Assembly: GCA_964457725.1 (NCBI GenBank)
Contig: CAYWGQ010000025.1
Coordinates: forward strand, 1 to 28,171
Length of the DNA: 28,171 nucleotides
Source: FEN-1219 sp964457725
GTDB taxonomy: Bacteria; Pseudomonadota; Gammaproteobacteria; Steroidobacterales; Rariloculaceae
Direction of reading: 5' to 3'
Shown here: one piece after another, positions 16,235 through 23,653 of the stretch
Position numbering within the stretch: position 1 is the first letter of the stretch
How the letters are laid out: each line of letters begins with the position of its first letter
Translations under genes and position numbers: made by a program
Notes under the pieces: generated by a model
The model's input: only the letters and a program-made list of their open reading frames with translations
The model's database searches: none
Told to the model about the DNA's origin: nothing

Positions 16235-17791
16235 ATGCGCGAAGTCACTCTCGAGCGGTTCGCAGCCGAAGACCCGGATGCGGTCGCAGTCGTCGACGTC
16301 CACGGCGAGCCGTGGCGCCGCGGCGAGCTCGTCGCGCTCGCGCGGCGGCTCGCGCACGCATTGCTCGGCGCGGGTCTTCGCGGCGGCGACGCGGTGGCGA
16401 TCGTCTCGCCGAACTGCGCCGAAGCGCTCGCGGCGTATCTCGGCGGGATCTGGGCGGGGCTCTACGTCGTGCCGGTCAACTGGCACCTCGCCCCGCCGGA
16501 GATCGCGACGCTTCTCGCGGACTGTCGCGCGCGAGCCGTCGTCGCGCATGCGAGGCTCGGGACGTTGCAGCTTCGCTCGCTGCGTCGCGCGTTGCCCGAA
16601 GACGCGGTGGCTATCTCGATCGGCGTCGCGGAGGGCTATCGGCCGCTCGGCGAGGTGAACGCCGTCGAGTCCGATGCGCCGCTCGGCGAGTCGGGCTGGG
16701 GACGGATCATGCCGTTCACGTCTGCGACGACGGGCAGGCCGAAGGCCGTCAAGCTGCCGCTCGGCAACGCCCGCGAGGCACTGGCACGCATGGTTCGCTG
16801 GCACGAATCGCTCGGCGTGCTGCCGCAGGACGGCAACGTGCACCTGTGCGCGTCGATGCTGTATCACTCGGCGCCCCTCGACGCCGCGCTGGCGGCGCTC
16901 CACATGGGGCATCGCGTCGTGCTGGTCGACCGGTGGCAGCCCGAGCGGCTGCTCGGGCTGATCGCGCGGCATCGAGTCACGACGGCGTTCATGGTGCCGA
17001 CGATGTTCGTGCGGCTGCTGAAGCTGCCGGAGCACGTCCGGAGCGCTGCCGACGTGTCCTCGCTTCGCTTCGTCGTGCACGGCGGCGCACCGTGCCCGCT
17101 CGAGGTGAAGCAGGCGATGCTCGCGTGGTGGGGGTCCGTGATCTGGGAGGCCTACGGCGCAGCCGAGGGGCAGGGGGTGATCGCAAGCCCGGCGGAATGG
17201 CTCGCGCGGCCCGGAACGGTCGGCCGCGCGGTCCGCGGGTCGCGCATCGCGATCGTCGGCGAGCACGGCGAGGAGTTGCCGCCGCGGCGCGTTGGCTCGA
17301 TCTACTTCGTGCCGCACACGGGCGACCGCTTCGAGTACCTCGGCGATCCCGAGAAGACGCGCGCAGCGTATCGAGGCGAGCTGATCACCGTCGGCGACCT
17401 CGGCTATCTCGACGAGGACGGCTACCTGTTCGTATGCGGGCGTACGAGCGAGGCCATCATCTCGTCGGGAATGAACATCTACGCCGCCGAGATCGAGCAA
17501 GCGCTCGTGCAGCATCCGGCAGTTGCCGATTGCGCGGCGATCGGCGAGCCGCACCCGCTGCTCGGCGAGGTGCCTGTCGCGATCGTCGAGCTGGCGCCGG
17601 GGGCGGCGGCGACCCGAGCCCAGAGCGCCGACCTGCTCGCCTTTCTCGCGGAGCGCCTGTCGGCGATGAAGCTGCCGAAGCGCATCGAGTACGTCGCGCG
17701 GTTGCCCCGCGACCCGAGCGGGAAGCTGTTTCGCGCGAAGCTCCGAGACGCGCGCACGCGCGAGGCGGCGCGATCGGTGTCCGGTCGATGA
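16235..17791 (+). CDS. AMP-dependent acyl ligase (acyl-CoA/acyl-ACP synthetase family)
   Basis: This 518-residue ANL-superfamily enzyme activates a carboxylic acid as acyl-AMP and transfers it to a thiol. Core motifs: FTSATTGRPKAVKL (P-loop, residues 161-174, with Ala for the usual Gly in TSGTTG), YGAAEGQG (usual YGxTE), VGDLGYLDEDGYLFVCGR (TGDxG and hinge), SSGMNIYAAEIEQAL and the catalytic lysine in RDPSGKLFRAKLR (Lys497). The overall look is of FadD-like ligases and not amino-acid adenylation domains; I cannot predict the substrate. With the carrier protein at the end of the operon, loading onto that protein is likely. A 77-base gap precedes it, the only substantial break in the operon. 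The stop overlaps the MFS start (ATGA). Confidence 0.92.
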   Translation: MREVTLERFAAEDPDAVAVVDVHGEPWRRGELVALARRLAHALLGAGLRGGDAVAIVSPNCAEALAAYLGGIWAGLYVVPVNWHLAPPEIATLLADCRARAVVAHARLGTLQLRSLRRALPEDAVAISIGVAEGYRPLGEVNAVESDAPLGESGWGRIMPFTSATTGRPKAVKLPLGNAREALARMVRWHESLGVLPQDGNVHLCASMLYHSAPLDAALAALHMGHRVVLVDRWQPERLLGLIARHRVTTAFMVPTMFVRLLKLPEHVRSAADVSSLRFVVHGGAPCPLEVKQAMLAWWGSVIWEAYGAAEGQGVIASPAEWLARPGTVGRAVRGSRIAIVGEHGEELPPRRVGSIYFVPHTGDRFEYLGDPEKTRAAYRGELITVGDLGYLDEDGYLFVCGRTSEAIISSGMNIYAAEIEQALVQHPAVADCAAIGEPHPLLGEVPVAIVELAPGAAATRAQSADLLAFLAERLSAMKLPKRIEYVARLPRDPSGKLFRAKLRDARTREAARSVSGR

Positions 17792-19128
17792 AGGCAGCCG
17801 CCGGAGTCGCGTCCAGGGCGTACCGCGCCTACGTGCTCGCGTTGCTGATCGCCGTCGGCGTGCTCGGGTGGATCGACCGTAACGTCTTCGCGATATTGCT
17901 GCAGTCGATCAAGGCCGAGCTCGCGCTCGCGGACACGGAGCTCGGGCTGCTCGGCGGCGCCGCGTTCGGCATCTTCTACGCGACGGTCGGCCTGCCGATC
18001 GCCCGGCTCGCCGATCGCACGAATCGTCGCACGCTGCTGGCGGTCAGCCTCACGCTCTGGAGCGTGATGACCGCGCTGTGCGGCGCGGCAGCCGGGTTCG
18101 CGACGCTGTTCCTCGCCCGCGTCGGCGTCGGCATCGGCGAGGCGGGCGGCACGCCGTCGTCCCATTCGCTGCTGGCCGACTACTTTCCGCCGGAACGGCG
18201 CGGCTTCGCGTTCGCCGTGCTGTCGCTCTACATACCGCTCGGCTTCGCGCTCGGCTACCTCGGCGGCGGCTGGTTGAACGAGGCGTTCGGCTGGCGCGCG
18301 GCGTTCGCGATCGTCGGTCTGCCGGGCGTGCTCGTCGCGTTCGTCGTGCGGCTCACGCTGCGGGAACCTCGGCGGGGCGCCGCGGAGCAGGCGGCGGACA
18401 CCGGCGCGCCGCCGCCGCTGCGCGCCTCGCTGCGGCACTTCTGGCGGGTGCGTGCGCTTCGCCACTTGCCGCTCGGCGGCGCCGTCTACGGGATGGGCGC
18501 ATTCGCGTCGAGCGTCTGGCTGCCGGCCTATTTCATTCGCTTCCATGGAATGGACAGCGCGTCGGCGGGTGCGTGGATGGCGCTCGCATACGGAGCCGGC
18601 GGCGGCATCGGGCTCGTGCTTGGCGGTGTCTGCGTCGACCGGCTCGCGCGCCGCCTGTGCGACGAGCGGTGGTACGCGTGGGGGCCGGCCCTCGCGAGCG
18701 CGTGCGCGGCGCCGTTCGCGGCCCTCGTGCTGATCGCGGACGCGGCGGAGGTCGCCGTTGCGGCGCTCTTCGTTGCGACGATGCTCGGGCACGCGTTCAC
18801 CGGCCCGGTGCTCGCGACCGTGCAGGGGCTCGCCGGGCTCCGCCGGCGCGCGACGGCGGCTGCCTACTACCTGCTGCTCGCGAACCTCGTCGCGATGGGC
18901 GTCGGGCCGGTGATCGTCGGTGCCGCGAGCGATCTGCTCGGCGCGGCGCACGGTGCCGCCGCGCTCCGCTACGCGCTGCTGCTCCTCGTGCCGACGACTT
19001 GCCTGTGGGCGGCCGCGCATTTCTGGCGTGCGGCCGGGCACCTCGAGCAGGAGCTCGCCGCCGCGCGCCGCGGCGAGCCTGATCGCGCGGCCCCGCCGGA
19101 ACGAAAGCCGCTCCATGCGTCCGCTTGA
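17788..19128 (+). CDS. MFS transporter, Spinster-like
   Basis: This 446-residue protein has 12 predicted transmembrane segments. It starts at ATG 17788, overlapping the ligase stop by four bases. The MFS motif A appears as GLPIARLADRTNRRTLL between helices 2 and 3. WIDRNVFAILLQSIKAEL and GIGEAGGTPSSHSLLADYF are typical of the Spinster-type (Spns) subgroup seen in sphingolipid and lipid transport and in efflux. Within this operon it may import a precursor, provide self-resistance or move an intermediate (inference). The C-terminus is a short charged tail overlapping the next gene's start by 14 bases. Confidence 0.9.
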   Translation: MKAAAGVASRAYRAYVLALLIAVGVLGWIDRNVFAILLQSIKAELALADTELGLLGGAAFGIFYATVGLPIARLADRTNRRTLLAVSLTLWSVMTALCGAAAGFATLFLARVGVGIGEAGGTPSSHSLLADYFPPERRGFAFAVLSLYIPLGFALGYLGGGWLNEAFGWRAAFAIVGLPGVLVAFVVRLTLREPRRGAAEQAADTGAPPPLRASLRHFWRVRALRHLPLGGAVYGMGAFASSVWLPAYFIRFHGMDSASAGAWMALAYGAGGGIGLVLGGVCVDRLARRLCDERWYAWGPALASACAAPFAALVLIADAAEVAVAALFVATMLGHAFTGPVLATVQGLAGLRRRATAAAYYLLLANLVAMGVGPVIVGAASDLLGAAHGAAALRYALLLLVPTTCLWAAAHFWRAAGHLEQELAAARRGEPDRAAPPERKPLHASA

Positions 19129-21280
19129 GGCCGTCTCGCTCGGGTCGCGCAGGCGGTTGCCCGTCATCTTGCAAACCGAGGCCGCCGAATGCGCGCTCGC
19201 GTGCCTCGCGATGGTTGCGCACTACCACGGCTGCCGGATCGAGCTCGCCGCGCTCCGTCGACGCTTCCCGATCTCGTTGAAGGGCACGACGCTCGCGGCG
19301 CTCGTCGACATCGCACGGCGGCTCGAGCTCGAGACGCGCGCGGTTCGGCTCGAGCTCGACGATCTGGGCCGCCTGCGCCGTCCCTGCATCCTGCACTGGC
19401 GGTTCAATCATTTCGTCGTGCTGAAGCGCGTCGGGCCGCGCCGAGCCACGATCCACGACCCCGCGACGGGCGCACGGACGCTGCCGCTGCGAGAGCTGTC
19501 CGAGGCCTTCACCGGCGTCGCGCTCGAGCTTTGGCCGGGGCAATCGTTCGCCCCGCGCCGCGCCCGGCGGACGGTCCGGCTTCGCGAGCTCATCGGCAGA
19601 GTGACCGGGCTTCGCCGGACCTTCGCGCAGGTGGTCGTGCTCGCGCTCGCGCTCGAGGTGTTCGCGGTCGCAAGCCCGCTGTTGCTCCAGTGGGTCGTCG
19701 ATCACGTGCTCGTGGCCGGCGACGCCGAGCTGCTGACCGTGCTCGCGATCGGCTTCGCGCTCCTCGTCCTGCTGCAGCAGACGGTGACGGCGCTGCGCGC
19801 GACGGCGCTCCTCTCCGCCGGCGCGGCGATGAACGTGCAGTGGCAGGCGAACGCGTTCTCGCACTTGCTCGCGCTGCCGCTCGCCTATTTCGAGAAGCGC
19901 CACCTCGGCGACATCGTGTCGCGGTTTCGATCGATCGACGCGATCCAGCGCACGCTCACGACCGCGTTCGCGGAGGCGCTGATCGACGGGCTGATGACGT
20001 TCGTGCTGCTCGGCGTGATCTGGCTCTACAGCCCCGGCCTGACGGCGATCTGCGCGGCCGCCGTAGCGCTGTATGCGCTCGGCCGGTGGCTTTCGTATCG
20101 GCCCCTGCGTGCGGCGACCGAGGAGCAGATCGTGCACGCGGCAAAGCAGGAGAGTCACTTCATCGAGACCGTCCGCGGCATCCGCGCGATCAAGCTATTT
20201 CGGCGCCGCGACGAGCGGCGGTCGAGCTGGCTCGCGCTCTTGGTCGAGCAGTTGAACGCTGGGGTGCGCACGCAGCGGCTGCAGATCGGCTGCCGCGTGC
20301 TGAACGGCGTGCTGTTCGGTCTCGAGAACGTTGCCGTCATCTATCTCGGGGCACGTGCGGTTCTCGACAGCCGCTTGTCCGCCGGCATGCTGCTCGCGTT
20401 CCTCGCCTACAAGGGCCAGCTCGCCGCGCGCGTCACGGCATTGATCGACAAGACCTGCGAGCTCGCGATGCTGCGCCTGCAGGGCGAACGGCTCGCGGAC
20501 GTGCTGCTCGTCGAGCGCGAGCACGAGCGCGGCGAGCGGCTCCTGCTCGCGGACGCCGCTCGCCCGGCAGCGAGCCTCGAAGTGCGCGGCTTGCGCTACC
20601 GCTACGCCGAGCACGAGCCCGACGTGCTGACCGGCGTCGACCTCTACGTCGCGCCGGGAGAGTGCGTCGCGATCACCGGGCCGTCCGGGTGCGGCAAGAG
20701 CACGCTCGTCGGCGTCGTGCTCGGCATTTTGTGGGCGACCGAAGGCGAGGTGCTGCTCGACGGCGTGCCGCTCGAGCACTTGGGACCCGATGCGGCGCGG
20801 TGCGCGATTGCCGCCGTCACGCAGAACGACACGCTCTTCGCGGGCTCGATCGCGGAGAACATCAGCTTGTTCGATCCCGCGCACGACCAGCGGCGCGTGG
20901 AGGAGTGTGCCGCGCTTGCGGCGGTGCACGACGAGATCGCGGCGATGCCGATGGGATACAACACGTTCGTCGGCTACCTCGGCGCCGCGCTCTCCGGCGG
21001 ACAGCAGCAGCGCATTCTGCTTGCCCGCGCGCTCTACAAGCGGCCGCGCTTGCTGGTGCTCGACGAGGCGACGAGCCACCTGGACGTCGAACGGGAGCGG
21101 CGCGTCGCCGCGGCCGTGCGGGCGCTGAACGTGACGCGCCTCATCGTAGCCCACCGGCCGCAGACGGTCGCGACGGCGGATCGCCTGCTGACGATGGCGG
21201 CCGGCCGCATCGTTCGAGAGTCGGCGATCGAGCGCGCCGCACGAACGCATCGCGTGCTCGGGGAGGCGAGCGCGCGATGA
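19115..21280 (+). CDS. C39 peptidase-containing ABC exporter, CvaB/RaxB-like
   Basis: The protein is 721 residues, starting at ATG 19115 inside the end of the MFS gene. Residues 10-135 are a C39 peptidase domain with all catalytic residues: Cys26 in LQTEAAECALACLAM, His99 in NHFVVL and Asp115 in HDPATG. Gln19 supplies the oxyanion hole. Six transmembrane helices lie at about 165-440. The ATPase domain has Walker A GPSGCGKST (522-530), signature LSGGQQQRILLARAL (from 626) and Walker B LLVLDEATSHLD. Proteins of this type remove a double-glycine leader while exporting a peptide. No obvious double-glycine precursor is encoded in the operon, so the substrate may lie elsewhere or may be attached to the carrier protein. 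It should work with the HlyD-like gene upstream. Confidence 0.93.
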   Translation: MRPLEAVSLGSRRRLPVILQTEAAECALACLAMVAHYHGCRIELAALRRRFPISLKGTTLAALVDIARRLELETRAVRLELDDLGRLRRPCILHWRFNHFVVLKRVGPRRATIHDPATGARTLPLRELSEAFTGVALELWPGQSFAPRRARRTVRLRELIGRVTGLRRTFAQVVVLALALEVFAVASPLLLQWVVDHVLVAGDAELLTVLAIGFALLVLLQQTVTALRATALLSAGAAMNVQWQANAFSHLLALPLAYFEKRHLGDIVSRFRSIDAIQRTLTTAFAEALIDGLMTFVLLGVIWLYSPGLTAICAAAVALYALGRWLSYRPLRAATEEQIVHAAKQESHFIETVRGIRAIKLFRRRDERRSSWLALLVEQLNAGVRTQRLQIGCRVLNGVLFGLENVAVIYLGARAVLDSRLSAGMLLAFLAYKGQLAARVTALIDKTCELAMLRLQGERLADVLLVEREHERGERLLLADAARPAASLEVRGLRYRYAEHEPDVLTGVDLYVAPGECVAITGPSGCGKSTLVGVVLGILWATEGEVLLDGVPLEHLGPDAARCAIAAVTQNDTLFAGSIAENISLFDPAHDQRRVEECAALAAVHDEIAAMPMGYNTFVGYLGAALSGGQQQRILLARALYKRPRLLVLDEATSHLDVERERRVAAAVRALNVTRLIVAHRPQTVATADRLLTMAAGRIVRESAIERAARTHRVLGEASAR

Positions 21281-21573
21281 GCGCGCACCCACCGCCGGCG
21301 AGCACGCCGGAGCCCGCCTCGCCGGCTCTCGGTGACTGGTTCCTCGATGCGCTCGCGACCGCCTGTCGGCGGGAGCGCAGCGAGCTCTCTCTCACGACGA
21401 GCGTGTGGGAGCTCGCGCTCGATTCGCTGTCGCTCGTTTCCGTTGTCGTGCAAGCGGAGTTGCTCTACGACGTCGTGCTCGACGTCGACGATCTCGAGAC
21501 GATGCTGCGTTGCGCCCGCGTCGGGGATCTGCTCGAGTTGCTCGAGCACCGAGCGAAACCGGCGCGCCGGTGA
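21277..21573 (+). CDS. Acyl carrier protein (phosphopantetheine-binding)
   Basis: This 98-residue protein starts at ATG 21277, overlapping the ABC transporter stop (ATGA), with GGGGAGG nine bases before the start. After a Pro-rich N-terminal 20 residues it shows a four-helix carrier fold: TTSVWELALDSLSLVSVVVQ contains the attachment serine Ser50 in Asp-Ser-Leu, and the last helix is ARVGDLLELLEH. The 4'-phosphopantetheine arm would carry an acyl group supplied by the ligase. It is too divergent to be the fatty-acid AcpP and looks like a dedicated carrier. No ketosynthase or condensation domain is encoded nearby. A perfect palindrome surrounds its stop codon. Confidence 0.88.
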   Translation: MSAHPPPASTPEPASPALGDWFLDALATACRRERSELSLTTSVWELALDSLSLVSVVVQAELLYDVVLDVDDLETMLRCARVGDLLELLEHRAKPARR

Positions 21574-21584
21574 TCCGGCGCGCC
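21561..21584 (+). terminator. Perfect palindrome around the stop of the carrier protein gene
   Basis: GGCGCGCCGG (21561-21570) and CCGGCGCGCC (21575-21584) pair over ten bases with loop TGAT, and the loop contains the TGA stop. No T tract follows, so it may act as an mRNA 3'-end stabiliser or a non-canonical terminator of the operon. Confidence 0.5.
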
Positions 21585-21604
21585 GAGAGGAAGGGTCGGG
21601 GGCT

Positions 21605-21622
21605 CGCCGGCGCAGGCCGGCG
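21605..21622. terminator. Second hairpin between the carrier protein and RRM protein genes
   Basis: CGCCGGC and GCCGGCG pair over seven bases with loop GCAG. It lies between two convergent genes, 32 bases after the stop of one and 8 bases beyond the stop of the other. There is no T run on either side, so termination is possible but unproven. Confidence 0.35.
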
Positions 21623-21629
21623 TGCGAGC

Positions 21630-21986
21630 TTAAATAGACCAGCGGTTTACGCCGCCGCCGCCGCCGCCATAGCCGCCGCCGCCGCCGTAGCCGCCGCGGC
21701 CGCCGCCGCGGGGACCGCCGCCGCCCATCGGGCGCTTCTGCTGCGGACGCGCTTCGTTCACGGTGAGCGGACGGCCTTGAAAGTCGGTACCGTTGAGCTT
21801 CTCGATCGCCGTGCGAGCCTCGGACTCGGTCGCCATCTCGACGAACGCAAAGCCTTTGCTGCGCCCGGTATCACGATCGGTGATGAGCTTCGCCGACTCT
21901 ACCGTGCCGCAAGTCGCGAACTTCGCATGGATCTCCGCCTCCGTCACCGAGAACGGTAGATTGCCGACGTACAGTTTTCTGCCCAC
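21630..21986 (-). CDS. Glycine-rich RRM RNA-binding protein
   Basis: I place the start at GTG 21984-21986, which has AGGAGGG four bases upstream and gives the family N-terminus Met-Gly-Arg-Lys-Leu-Tyr-Val-Gly-Asn-Leu (118 residues). The ATG at 22001 would put the ribosome site inside the gene. One RRM spans residues 3-80, with RNP2 LYVGNL and RNP1 KGFAFVEM, followed by a Gly/Arg/Tyr tail (RGGYGGGGGYGGGGGG). Small RRM proteins of this type bind single-stranded RNA and are often cold-induced or involved in RNA handling in bacteria. The leader of the mRNA can form alternative structures that include the ribosome site. The gene is monocistronic. Confidence 0.92.
   Translation of the reverse strand: MGRKLYVGNLPFSVTEAEIHAKFATCGTVESAKLITDRDTGRSKGFAFVEMATESEARTAIEKLNGTDFQGRPLTVNEARPQQKRPMGGGGPRGGGRGGYGGGGGYGGGGGGVNRWSI
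21651..21727 (-). repeat. GGC-rich repeat encoding the glycine tail of the RRM protein
   Basis: Runs of GCC on the plus strand (GGC glycine codons on the coding strand) are interrupted by tyrosine and arginine codons. It encodes the low-complexity Gly-rich tail. This kind of sequence is prone to length change. Confidence 0.85.
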
Positions 21987-22067
21987 TGAACCCTCCTGCA
22001 TTCAAAGGTTGCAAACCGTTTAAGGAGGATTCGGGCACCATTGCCCGCGAGCACTCGAGAAACGGTT
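21987..22067 (-). promoter_or_regulatory. Structured 5' leader of the RRM gene with anti-Shine-Dalgarno
   Basis: In the mRNA, AAUCCUCCU (22031-22023) can pair over nine positions (one G-U) with AGGAGGGUU (21997-21989), which is the ribosome site in front of the GTG start. Alternatively AACCGUUU (22067-22060) can pair with AAACGGUU (22021-22014), enclosing a six-pair hairpin (22047-22042 with 22037-22032) and leaving the ribosome site free. The two folds cross, so they should exclude each other. Autoregulation or temperature control is an inference. Confidence 0.5.
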
Positions 22068-22078
22068 GAGGCGATTTC

Positions 22079-22107
22079 AGTATAGCCGAACTGATTCGGG
22101 CGGCTAA
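22079..22107 (-). promoter_or_regulatory. Candidate promoter of the RRM gene
   Basis: On the minus strand TTAGCC (22107-22102) and TATACT (22084-22079) are separated by 17 bases. The -10 is good and the -35 is poor (3/6). Transcription would start near 22072, which includes the whole structured leader. Confidence 0.45.
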
Positions 22108-22157
22108 GCGGGACCGGAGGTTTTCCAGAATCGGGCACACGACGGGGCGCCCCCCGT

Positions 22158-22163
22158 TAGAAT
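22158..22163 (+). promoter_or_regulatory. Candidate -10 box for the exported protein gene
   Basis: TAGAAT lies 33 bases before the ATG at 22197, with GGGGGA in the predicted leader as a weak ribosome site. No -35 match is evident. Confidence 0.35.
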
Positions 22164-22196
22164 CAGTCCGGACAACTGCCGGGGGACGGCGAGCCG

Positions 22197-22847
22197 ATGG
22201 CGAATCGTTCTTTGATAGGGGCGCGTGTTATGTCATCAGCGCGAGCGGTCGTCGCGGTCGCGGCGCTCGCACTGCTTGCCGCCGGCCCCCGCGTCGAGGC
22301 CGACGCCCGAGCGGCGGACGCCGATCTCCTGAACAGCGAGCGGATCGAGCAACGCTTCGGCAGCTACGGCGTGCAGGTGCTCGAGAGCGGACCGCGGCTG
22401 CGCATCTCGAACCTGTTCAGCGGCGGCGCGGACGAGCGCATCGGCCGAACGTTCGCCGTCGTGACTTATCCGGCGACGATCAACCCGCGCCTCGAGCGCG
22501 AGCACGGCCTGATCCTTGCTGGCGGCTCGATCGGCGCCGTGCTCGCGGCGCACGGCTGGCGGGTCGACAAGACGCACCTCTACTACGGCGAGCTCGATTC
22601 GGGGCCGCGCGTCGAGCGGCTGATGGGAGGGCTCGCGCCGACGAAGCTCGCCGTGCACGTGTATGCGCTCGATGCGGTGCGCGACGACGCGCGAATTCGC
22701 TACGCGGTGCTCGCCGAGGTGCACCATCCGGACTACCTCCGGCTCGAGGATCTCGTCGAGATCTACGGCGAGGTCGCGATCGGCGGCGAGACGGACGCGC
22801 AAGCGGTCGCCGAGCTCTTGGCGCGCACCGCCGAGGCGCTGCGCTGA
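22197..22847 (+). CDS. Exported protein of unknown function
   Basis: The protein has 216 residues from ATG 22197; a second ATG at 22230 (MSSARAVVAVAALALLAAGP) would also give a good signal peptide and could be the true start. The mature part begins near ADADLLNSERIEQRFGSYGVQVL. It contains ISNLFSGG, RTFAVVTYPATINPRLEREH, KTHLYYGELDSG and YAVLAEVHHPDYLRLEDLVEIYG. There are no further membrane helices and no recognised catalytic motif. I do not recognise the family. It probably resides in the periplasm. It is convergent with yciK, and the two stop codons lie in matching arms of an inverted repeat. Confidence 0.8.
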   Translation: MANRSLIGARVMSSARAVVAVAALALLAAGPRVEADARAADADLLNSERIEQRFGSYGVQVLESGPRLRISNLFSGGADERIGRTFAVVTYPATINPRLEREHGLILAGGSIGAVLAAHGWRVDKTHLYYGELDSGPRVERLMGGLAPTKLAVHVYALDAVRDDARIRYAVLAEVHHPDYLRLEDLVEIYGEVAIGGETDAQAVAELLARTAEALR

Positions 22848-22898
22848 GCGTTCGCGTGAGCGCGCGCCCGCCGTGTTGCCGCGCTCGGAGCCGCTCAG
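22844..22898. terminator. Nested inverted repeat between convergent genes
   Basis: The outer arms CTGAGCG (22844-22850) and CGCTCAG (22892-22898) each contain one gene's stop codon. Inner arms GAGCGCG (22858-22864) and CGCGCTC (22880-22886) enclose a 15-base loop. It reads the same from either side, which suits a bidirectional terminator, but there is no T tract. Confidence 0.4.
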
Positions 22899-23653
22899 GG
22901 CTGAAGGTCGATCCGCTCGCCGCGCAAGGCCCGGCTCGCCGGTCCGAGCAGATAAACGTAGGCGTTCGCGAGCGTCTCGGGAGCCGCGACCGATTGCGGG
23001 TCCTCGGCGGGGTAGGCCTGAGCGCGCATCTTCGTGCGCACCCGGCCCGGATTGACGACGTTCACGCGCACGCTCGTGTTCTCGAGCTCGTCGGCGAGCA
23101 CTTGCGCCAAGCCTTCGGTCGCGAATTTCGACGCGCTGTACGCACCCCAGAACGCACGGCCCTTGTGGCCGACGTTGCTCGTCGTGAACAGCAGCGACGC
23201 GTCCTCGGACTGCTTCAAGAGCGGCAGCAGGCAGCGCGTCAGGATGAACGGCGCGTTCACGTTCACGTGCATCACCCGCTGCCACAGCGCGATGTCGTAG
23301 TGCTCGATCGGGGACAGCGAGCCGAGGAGCCCCGCATTGTGCAGCAGCCCGTCGAGCCGGCCGTAGCGCTCTTCGAGCGCATCGATCAGCGCTTGGTACG
23401 CCGGCCCTTGTGCCCGCTCGAAATCGAGCTCGACCAGCGTCGGCTCCGGACCGAGCGGTTTCAGCTCCTCGTAGAGTGCCTCGAGCGCTTTCGCGCTGCG
23501 GCCGTGCAGGACGACCTCGGCGCCGTGGCGGACCAGCGCACGGGAGACCGCTCGGCCGATGCCGCCGGTCGCGCCGGTCACGAGAATCACTCGGCCGGCG
23601 AGCGCGTCCGGCGCCGGCAGGTAGTCGCTGAACGCGATGGCTCCGGTGCTCAT
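22895..23653 (-). CDS. yciK: Short-chain dehydrogenase/reductase YciK
   Basis: This 252-residue SDR-family protein has cofactor motif TGATGGIGRAVSRAL (TGxxxGIG), the LHNAGLLG structural motif, and a catalytic Ser, Tyr and Lys in TTSNVGHKGRAFWGAYSASK. Typical YciK elements are DLARDALAGR-like ALAGRVILVTGA and LSPIEHYDIALWQRVMHVNV. The physiological substrate is unknown. The start ATG 23651-23653 overlaps the rmuC stop (ATGA). It is the last gene of the run mtaD-ubiG-gph-rmuC-yciK, which matches Pseudomonas order except for the rmuC insertion. Confidence 0.92.
   Translation of the reverse strand: MSTGAIAFSDYLPAPDALAGRVILVTGATGGIGRAVSRALVRHGAEVVLHGRSAKALEALYEELKPLGPEPTLVELDFERAQGPAYQALIDALEERYGRLDGLLHNAGLLGSLSPIEHYDIALWQRVMHVNVNAPFILTRCLLPLLKQSEDASLLFTTSNVGHKGRAFWGAYSASKFATEGLAQVLADELENTSVRVNVVNPGRVRTKMRAQAYPAEDPQSVAAPETLANAYVYLLGPASRALRGERIDLQP

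Noticed and set aside
17479..19167. 562-residue minus-strand frame opposite ligase and MFS genes
   Set aside because: Arg/Glu-rich shadow with no motifs, while the plus strand encodes clear families.
21986..22001. ATG at 22001 as start of the RRM protein
   Set aside because: It would place the strong AGGAGGG inside the gene; GTG at 21986 has ideal spacing and the family N-terminus.
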